The notes under the pieces are model-generated. The model did no database searches and was not told the DNA's origin. It saw only the letters and a program-made list of their open reading frames with translations. Positions 34,351 to 40,597 of a stretch of 43,265 bases of DNA are shown here, one piece after another. The position numbers were made by a program, and so were the translations under genes. Location of the stretch: positions 1-43,265 of the forward strand of contig DYSO01000007.1 of the NCBI GenBank assembly GCA_020718225.1. Direction: 5' to 3'. Origin of the DNA: Draconibacterium orientale (lineage in GTDB: Bacteria; Bacteroidota; Bacteroidia; Bacteroidales; FEN-979). Within the stretch, counting starts at the first letter, position 1. Every line of letters begins with the position of its first letter.

Positions 34351-35730
34351 TCAATTTACTTCAACGCCTGTGGATTTACTTTTCATCACTACTTGTATCT
34401 CTGTCAGAATTTCGGCAATTCGCTGATCCAGGTATTGGATTTGCATTTTCAGATAGTCTTCATGGATGGTCGAAAGTTCTCCATCAAAAACGTGCTTCAT
34501 TTTAAACGAGGTTTGCCGCCACTCCTTTAAATCCGAAATTTTTTTCGCAGTCTGCAATTTCATTTTCTGAACAGCCTCCTCATCCATCTGCCAATCAGGA
34601 AGATTATCCTGCTCCAATCCAGTATAATCGAAAAAATCAACCGGCAATCCATTCATTTTTCTGGTATTGAAGACCCGGATATACAGGTTGACCAATCGCT
34701 GGTATTGAATAAACTGATCAACGAAATCGACATTAACCTGGTTATAAATCGCATTGGAATCCATAAAAAACCGCACAGAATCAAAAGCAGGGGTAGTATT
34801 CTCAGTAGCTGTAAACGCTTCACGGCAGTTTTTGGAGATCGCCCTGAAGAGTTTCCGTATATTTTCTTTAAAACTGTCGCAGTTCTCCCCGGAACCGCTT
34901 TCGTTGTCCCACAGAACATTTTTTACTTTTATTTTTCCAGAGTTACTCTGTATCTCTTTTGCAATCAGATACGAGAAATATTTATTTTCGAGCTCCTCAT
35001 CCGTTCTGATCGTCGGATCGCCGGCATACATTAATTTTGTCCTCAATTGAAACAGGAGGCTCTCCCGGGAGGAAAGCTGAATAATATATTTCCGGAACCT
35101 TTCATCATAGAGTACATCTATGTAGTCGGCTACTTCAATTTCAGCAATGGCTTGCCGCACGATGAAACCGGGGCCTGAAAAGAACCGGGAAATCTGGTTT
35201 TTTTTATTGGTTTGATTCCGGAACCTGTTGATATCAATAGCGCTTAAAGAGGAAACAGGCAGTTTGAACAATTGCGACGAAAGAAGAAAACCCAGAAGTG
35301 AGCCAAAATCAATGTCATTCATTGCGGGAGAAACCGCTCGCAGTTGTTGCCGGATGCGGTTGAAGCCATCTTTGTACGATCCGAGATGGTCAATAAAATG
35401 GAGTGTGAATTCAATGTGGCTGTCATTGGAGCCATCGATGTGGAGTGTACCCTGCTCAAAAAGAGTCAGGGCAGGGATTCCGAATGTCAGAAAAACATGA
35501 CCTTCAAAAGCGTTTTTGACCAATAACGTCAAGGTCTGAAATGGTGAAAAGCCTTTTTGGGCTGCTATTTCCATAAGTTCGTCGGCGTTGTGGCTTTTCT
35601 GTAGAGCGGCCAAATTTCGTACGGTGTCCGTTTTTCCATTAAGTTCAGCTATATCCAGAAACAAAGGATAATAGGTGACATCCTGCGGGACTCTTGTTCC
35701 GTCCGGATCCTGATTTTTTTCGGTATTCAT
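34351..35730 (-). CDS. unrecognised cytoplasmic protein of the repeat-protein trio
   Basis: A 459-residue protein I do not recognise. No signal peptide or membrane span is evident. The sequence is mostly helical, with segments such as YYPLFLDIAELNGKTDTVRNL, FIDHLGSYKDGFNRIRQQL and a C-terminal helix LKMQIQYLDQRIAEILTEIQVV. I see no catalytic motif. The ATG at 35730 is preferred: it leaves 11 bases after the previous stop, whereas the frame's earlier ATG at 35772 would overlap that gene by 31 bases. It lies between the exported repeat protein and the WD40-like gene with spacings of 11 and 7 bases, so all three are probably co-translated. It may bridge a membrane or envelope component to the propeller. 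Confidence 0.75.
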   Translation of the reverse strand: MNTEKNQDPDGTRVPQDVTYYPLFLDIAELNGKTDTVRNLAALQKSHNADELMEIAAQKGFSPFQTLTLLVKNAFEGHVFLTFGIPALTLFEQGTLHIDGSNDSHIEFTLHFIDHLGSYKDGFNRIRQQLRAVSPAMNDIDFGSLLGFLLSSQLFKLPVSSLSAIDINRFRNQTNKKNQISRFFSGPGFIVRQAIAEIEVADYIDVLYDERFRKYIIQLSSRESLLFQLRTKLMYAGDPTIRTDEELENKYFSYLIAKEIQSNSGKIKVKNVLWDNESGSGENCDSFKENIRKLFRAISKNCREAFTATENTTPAFDSVRFFMDSNAIYNQVNVDFVDQFIQYQRLVNLYIRVFNTRKMNGLPVDFFDYTGLEQDNLPDWQMDEEAVQKMKLQTAKKISDLKEWRQTSFKMKHVFDGELSTIHEDYLKMQIQYLDQRIAEILTEIQVVMKSKSTGVEVN

Positions 35731-35741
35731 GGGTTTTGGTT

Positions 35742-37436
35742 TTATTTTAAATAGGTTCTGTTTAAATGGCAACGTAACGCAGTGATTTTTTTATCCCTGT
35801 CCATTTGGGATTCAAAGTACCTCCTTTTCGCTTCCAAGGAATTCATCATCCATTGAGTACATTCCGGATCATCGATGATTACCGGAATTTTTATCTCATC
35901 AAGGGCCCGATGTGTGTATGTTTTTCTGAGCAAAATAAAAAAATCAAGGACAGAAACGCTCATGACCGTCTGTTTTTCAATGTATTGCTGATGCTGAAGC
36001 AACCGGATCTTGTGCTCAATCCGTTCCGCAAGGATTTGTTTGATCGAATCATCCATGATCGTAGCGTCGACTTGAAGATGTTGAAGGCCCCGGGGAGTCG
36101 TTGCCTCACGGATCAATTGGTCAACCCGGGTCAACTCCGCCCCGATCTTTTGATATTGCTTAAAATCATCAAACAAATGTGTCACCTGTTCCATTGCCTT
36201 GCTGATTTCCATGCGGCTACCGGCATCCATGATCATTGAGTCAACCTTCAGGTTGCTGACAGCCCTGGTATTATCGGCATAGGCTAACTCCCGGTAAATC
36301 TCAAACTCAGCATTACCTTGGCGGAGCCTCCTGTAAATTTCCGAAATCATTTCAGCTTCGGCAATGAGTTGACCCCGGATACCGGTATTCCGGATCTCCG
36401 GATCAATGGTTATTATTGAATCTTCAAAACCACCTTGCTCCTCCCTTATGAATAGCAGCGCATTAAAAATTTTGTCTATTTGCGTACCGATCCATTCCTT
36501 GGGATTGTTCATTCGTACCTGGTCTTTCCTCATCTGAACGGTTTCATCGATCACCTCCTTCAGGTATTTGTTCTTTACCCTGAAATTCATCAAATGCTCC
36601 ATTTCATTGGTGTCGGATAGTTCGGACAGATGATAGACAATTTCGTCCCTGATTTTCTCCACCTCTGCAAGGTCTAATATTTTTAACCTGCTCGCGGCCT
36701 CAGAAATAGTTATGGACAGTTCTGTCCGAACCTTCTTATCCATGATACCTTCGGGAATCTTTATTTCCTTGATCTGTTCCGGGGTGGCAGCGAAAAGTAT
36801 TTCTCCGAGAAACTGCTGAATCTCCCTGACGAGATCTGTTTTCAGGTACATTTTTTCACCAAAATCCGACAGCTGTTTCTCTATGGCCTTTTGTCGGGTA
36901 ACGTAACCACACGGAAGATTTTCATTGATTGTTTTGTTGATCGGAAGATAGAGGGGCGTTCCGAACAGGTTGAGCGATGCATAAGCGGATTCGAGATTGG
37001 CCCTTTCGATGATCTGTTTTTTCCAGGAGATTTGCTGACAGAGATCATTATAATCTTCATCCCGGATCGGTTCCCGGTTTATGTGAATCGCATCCAGTAC
37101 CGGAATTGAATGGGCCATGCAGATCAGGTTCTGAATGCGCGCTTGCTCTGTAGCGCTGTTATAGTTGCGGATCTCTGATATCAGATACGCTTTTTTCGAC
37201 TCTGCTTGTTGAAGTAAATCGGTTGTGAAAACGCTGTCTGTAATTTCAGTCGCGGGCTTCAAATCATCAAGCCTTTGCAAATCAGCAATTTCAATGAAGC
37301 ATAAAGCGCTTAGCAGCGCTTCTTTTTCTACTTTGGAGGAAGGGAGCGGTTGCTTGTTGTTATTCTGGGCTTCGGATTGTCCAGGGTTATAAAGCAACAT
37401 CCCTGAAATAAGGATACCAACTATTTTCTTTCGCAT
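35742..37436 (-). CDS. exported protein of about nine degenerate ~57-residue repeats
   Basis: A 564-residue protein from the ATG at 37436, which begins a signal peptide (MRKKIVGILISGMLLYNPGQ, cleavage near EAQN). An upstream in-frame ATG at 37661 would add 75 residues without a signal character. The mature part is built of degenerate repeats with the core [IV]-x3-I-x-[DN/E], followed by a helix rich in Glu, Lys and Leu. The acidic anchor residue falls at 67, 126, 172, 233, 289, 350, 404, 462 and 523, an average spacing of 57. The clearest copies are IPEGIMD, VDSMIMDA, VDATIMDD and IPVIIDDP. No known repeat family was recognised. It is the first gene of the trio and is probably periplasmic or on the cell surface. 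A 21-base inverted repeat lies 33 bases upstream. Confidence 0.78.
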   Translation of the reverse strand: MRKKIVGILISGMLLYNPGQSEAQNNNKQPLPSSKVEKEALLSALCFIEIADLQRLDDLKPATEITDSVFTTDLLQQAESKKAYLISEIRNYNSATEQARIQNLICMAHSIPVLDAIHINREPIRDEDYNDLCQQISWKKQIIERANLESAYASLNLFGTPLYLPINKTINENLPCGYVTRQKAIEKQLSDFGEKMYLKTDLVREIQQFLGEILFAATPEQIKEIKIPEGIMDKKVRTELSITISEAASRLKILDLAEVEKIRDEIVYHLSELSDTNEMEHLMNFRVKNKYLKEVIDETVQMRKDQVRMNNPKEWIGTQIDKIFNALLFIREEQGGFEDSIITIDPEIRNTGIRGQLIAEAEMISEIYRRLRQGNAEFEIYRELAYADNTRAVSNLKVDSMIMDAGSRMEISKAMEQVTHLFDDFKQYQKIGAELTRVDQLIREATTPRGLQHLQVDATIMDDSIKQILAERIEHKIRLLQHQQYIEKQTVMSVSVLDFFILLRKTYTHRALDEIKIPVIIDDPECTQWMMNSLEAKRRYFESQMDRDKKITALRCHLNRTYLK

Positions 37437-37743
37437 AACAGGTTTTTTTATGCCACCCGGGGTGATTGTTTTGGTAATGGGATTACCAAATGTCTGCCAG
37501 AGGTTAAGAAAAATGTCATAAAATATTGTTTTATAATGACATACGACTTGCTCTTGGTTGAGACGGAAGGGTTGAGTTGTAATGAAATGCGGGGAAAAAG
37601 AGTGGAGAAGGATGTTTTCATTAACGGCAAAACCAAGGACAGCCGGGAATATACTGATCAATCCGCCAAAAAAAAAAAAAACACAACGGTTTTGATTCCC
37701 CTTTTTTTACTTTTTTTCATAAATTGCATGAAAACTTCCTGTC
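37437..37743. other. 307-base divergent intergenic region with two inverted repeats
   Basis: This spacer separates the repeat-protein trio (minus) from the Ntn-hydrolase gene (plus). It holds a perfect inverted repeat at 37470-37490, an imperfect one (ATGTCAT...ATGACAT) at 37513-37542, a run of fourteen A at 37668-37681, and a one-mismatch -7 box TACTTTTT at 37708-37715 for the plus-strand gene. No credible gene was seen, although frames remain open through parts of it. Confidence 0.6.
37470..37490. repeat. perfect inverted repeat upstream of the repeat-protein trio
   Basis: TTTGGTAAT, a GGG spacer and ATTACCAAA form a perfect 9-base inverted repeat, 33 bases before the ATG at 37436. The short spacer and promoter-proximal position suit an operator for a dimeric regulator. 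An RNA hairpin in a long leader is the alternative. No T-run follows, so it is not a terminator. Confidence 0.5.
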
Positions 37744-39174
37744 ATGAAAAAAGTGTTTTCGGTTTCATTGTTTATTCTGGCACCGTTGTTTCTGGCAGCC
37801 CAGCCGGTCAAGGGGGTCATTTATGCCGATACCACCAATATCCTGGTGGTCAAAGTATGGGGAACTCATCAGGAACGGGGTTATGCCCTGGGATATCTAA
37901 CCGGCGACCGCATCACCGACATCATCGAGAATTACATCAAACCCCAGTTCAGTGTCTATTATATCATGGCGCGGAACATCATCATCCAGGCGAATGACCT
38001 GCTGGTTGCACCGGATTATCATACGGAGGCTCAGGCCATCATTGACGGGATGAATGCAGCAGGTTCGAACACGGCCAGTCTCGATAAGACAGATATCCTG
38101 GTTGGGAACACCTTCCTTGACATTTCAAACCTCCTGATGATGAATTCAGGAGAGAATTGCTCGGCCCTCATGAGTTGGAGCGATGCCACTTCCGGTACAG
38201 ATCTGGATGGAAAATCGGTGATCAGCAGGCATGTCGACTGGCTCTATTCGGCAGTGCTCAACCGGAATCATGCCATCATCGTTCATTTTCCGCAGGAACC
38301 GGATGAAAGCAAATGGCTGCTGGTAGGTTTTTCAGGGATGATGAGCAGCCTTTCCGGATTCAATCCCGATTTCGGGGCATTTCAAAATATGATGAATGAC
38401 TTTTCTGGCAATGGACAGCACAATGCGCAATACAATCCGGTTTGGTTTGCCTTGCGCGATGCCATCGAAGCGGCAGACTACAATGGTGACGGTAGTCGTG
38501 ATGTCCGGGATGTCCGCTCCGCATTAGCTGCTTCTTCGCAAGGATTCGCGGATGGGTTTATTGTCAGTGCCCTGGCCCGGTCCAATCCCGTCGACAGCCT
38601 GGTGGCCATGGTCGCCGAACTGGCATCAACGGCTCCACTCCAGACTTACCGGTATAGTAATTATCCTGACAGTATTCCGGGCGACAATCTATACACCGCC
38701 AATTACCAGATCGCTCGAAACAACATGATGCATTTTTGCACACGGTACAACGGGATACGAAGTCATATCGGTAACGGCACCAATATTGGCCTCGACACAA
38801 ATTGGAATTTAATGCGTGACTATTCGCATCTGGCGACCAATACCCAGTTCATGCAATATGCTCCGGAACTTGATTACTTCAGGGTTTCGGTTTACCGTGA
38901 CGGAAAACCTGCCTATCAGAACGAGCCGGTTGTGTTTAACCTCAACGATCTCTTCGACAATCCGGCAACCGGGTTCGAACCACACGAAATGCCCCGTCAG
39001 GTTCATTGCTATCCCAACCCAGCCGGCGAAACCATCACTTATTCGATCAGCAGCGCCCAATGGCCGGAATCGTTTTCCGGATTTAGCGAAACCTGGCGCC
39101 AGGAGCTGGGATCGCTCCATGACAATATCAACAGGGCCATTTTTCAGATGATCTGGAACAAGGTTGCTATGTGA
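37744..39174 (+). CDS. exported Ntn-hydrolase (C45/acyltransferase-like) with disrupted T9SS sorting domain
   Basis: A 476-residue exported protein. Residues 1-20 are a signal peptide (MKKVFSVSLFILAPLFLAAQ). The motif GENCSALMSW, with Asn-Cys near residue 140 followed by SVISRHVDW, fits Ntn-hydrolases of the acyl-CoA:6-APA acyltransferase/phospholipase-B-like group, where cleavage before Cys creates the nucleophile. The early segment WGTHQERGYALGYLTGDRI also fits. Near the C-terminus, VHCYPNPAGETITYS is the opening of a T9SS type A sorting domain. After it the frame loses that character and ends. In other frames 39150-39173 reads DLEQGCYV and 39175-39198 reads IIRVVWQ then stop, which resembles the usual end of such a domain. 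Small indels have probably disrupted the domain, so secretion may fail unless these are sequencing errors. Confidence 0.78.
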   Translation: MKKVFSVSLFILAPLFLAAQPVKGVIYADTTNILVVKVWGTHQERGYALGYLTGDRITDIIENYIKPQFSVYYIMARNIIIQANDLLVAPDYHTEAQAIIDGMNAAGSNTASLDKTDILVGNTFLDISNLLMMNSGENCSALMSWSDATSGTDLDGKSVISRHVDWLYSAVLNRNHAIIVHFPQEPDESKWLLVGFSGMMSSLSGFNPDFGAFQNMMNDFSGNGQHNAQYNPVWFALRDAIEAADYNGDGSRDVRDVRSALAASSQGFADGFIVSALARSNPVDSLVAMVAELASTAPLQTYRYSNYPDSIPGDNLYTANYQIARNNMMHFCTRYNGIRSHIGNGTNIGLDTNWNLMRDYSHLATNTQFMQYAPELDYFRVSVYRDGKPAYQNEPVVFNLNDLFDNPATGFEPHEMPRQVHCYPNPAGETITYSISSAQWPESFSGFSETWRQELGSLHDNINRAIFQMIWNKVAM

Positions 39175-39292
39175 ATAATCCGGGTTGTCTGGCAGTAGGT
39201 AAACCCAAGCGCCTGAAGCAACAAACCGGTATCGGTGGCTCCAGGAATATGCCGGACCGGAAATCTTCCTATTCCCGGAGGGCTCATGTCCC

Positions 39293-40597
39293 CTATTTAA
39301 TCAGCTTCTCGCATAAAAGCAGCAATTCCGTTTCCGTTAGTTTGGCCTTGAATTCGGCCGTTACCAACCGGGTACTGGCATACAACAAATCTTCCTGTAC
39401 TTCCCTTAACTGCAACGACGAAATGACGCCAATGGAATAACTCTCCCTGGCAATATCCATGTTTTTCATCGCCAAAAGAAGGTTTTCCTGTTCGAAAGTT
39501 ATCATCTCAAGCTGGTTCCGGTATTCATTGTAAATTCTTGCCAAAAAAGCCTCCAACCGGTTCTCAATCTGCTTTATCTCCAATTCGCCCGTTTGAAAAG
39601 AAATGGCTGCATTTTTAACCTGCCGGGTCAGGTTCATCCCGTCAAAGAGCTTCATGTTCAGCGACAGCCCGACGGAGGGCCCTACATGACGGTTATATTG
39701 AATGAAGTTGGCCTGGGTTTCCAACCGGTAATAATCATACCCCGCATACAAATCCAGGGTCGGCCATTGATTGGCCCGGGCCGTTTGCAACTCCAACCCT
39801 GCAACCCGCTTTTGAGCTACCGCCATCAGGATATGCCGGTTGGCCTTTTTCATGGACACCCGAAGCGAATCATATTGTAACACTTTGGACAACAATATGG
39901 TATCCTTGACCTCAAAAAGCGTGTTTACGTCCCGCGATAAAAGATCGTTCAGGGTGATTTTTGAATTTTTATAGATGGTCTGCTGATCGGAGAGGGCAGC
40001 AATATCCGCATTTAGTTCAACGCGGGCTTTCAGGTATTCCAACTCGGACCCGGTACCGGTTTCGAAACGCATTTTGGCCAATTCAAGCCTGAAACGGGAG
40101 ATGGATACCTGCTCGGTATATATCGCAGTGACCCGGGCCTGTCTGACAATCTCATAATAACTGCCCATAATCTTTGCAACCGTGTTCTCCACCGTAATTT
40201 TGGAGCTGAGCTCGCTGATCGCTTCAAGACTTTTGAGTTTGTCGTACGTGATAAACATCTTTAAACCATCAAAAAGGGTCCAGGTCAGCCCAATCCCGGC
40301 AGTTGCCAGATTCGAATTCGCCGACGGGTCGTCCAGCTCTGAGCCAGTAACCACACTGACCCTGGCATCGCTGTATCCATATAAGTAACCTGCATTCAAC
40401 GTCAGGGTGGGAAGCATTCCCGCATTCCCCGGAGTGGCATTCTGCCGCGCAATCTGCATTGAATTTTCAGCGATGCTGATCCCAAAATTGTTTTCAAGCC
40501 CCGTTGAGACTGCTTTTCTTAGGGTCAATAACTCCTGCCCCGACAGCCAACCGGCCATGGGGAACAACAACAATCCGGCAACAATGATTTTTTTCAT
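39293..40597 (-). CDS. TolC-family outer-membrane efflux channel
   Basis: A 434-residue TolC-like outer-membrane factor. Residues 1-21 are a signal peptide ending in SGQ. Two repeated helical halves follow the TolC plan, with LTLRKAVSTGLENNFGI at the start, LARMRFETGTGSELEYLKARVELNADIA-like helices mid-way, and ARESYSIGVISSLQLREVQEDLLYA near the end. The ATG at 40597 overlaps the stop of the RND pump gene (TGATG), which argues for translational coupling. A TTG one codon upstream is in frame but not preferred. It should form the exit duct for that pump. The membrane-fusion protein is not in the window and probably lies upstream of the pump gene. Confidence 0.92.
   Translation of the reverse strand: MKKIIVAGLLLFPMAGWLSGQELLTLRKAVSTGLENNFGISIAENSMQIARQNATPGNAGMLPTLTLNAGYLYGYSDARVSVVTGSELDDPSANSNLATAGIGLTWTLFDGLKMFITYDKLKSLEAISELSSKITVENTVAKIMGSYYEIVRQARVTAIYTEQVSISRFRLELAKMRFETGTGSELEYLKARVELNADIAALSDQQTIYKNSKITLNDLLSRDVNTLFEVKDTILLSKVLQYDSLRVSMKKANRHILMAVAQKRVAGLELQTARANQWPTLDLYAGYDYYRLETQANFIQYNRHVGPSVGLSLNMKLFDGMNLTRQVKNAAISFQTGELEIKQIENRLEAFLARIYNEYRNQLEMITFEQENLLLAMKNMDIARESYSIGVISSLQLREVQEDLLYASTRLVTAEFKAKLTETELLLLCEKLIK

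Noticed and set aside
37437-37661. 75-residue N-terminal extension of the repeat protein from the upstream ATG at 37661
   Set aside because: The ATG at 37436 starts a proper signal peptide. The extension would bury it internally and covers the inverted repeat.
37668-37681. Run of fourteen A as a terminator for the minus-strand genes
   Set aside because: It lies upstream of, not after, the minus-strand trio, and no stem precedes it.
37536-37997. Plus-strand frame running through the poly-A tract into the Ntn-hydrolase gene
   Set aside because: It overlaps the hydrolase gene in another frame, crosses fourteen A residues, and has no domain character. The hydrolase frame starts with a clear signal peptide.
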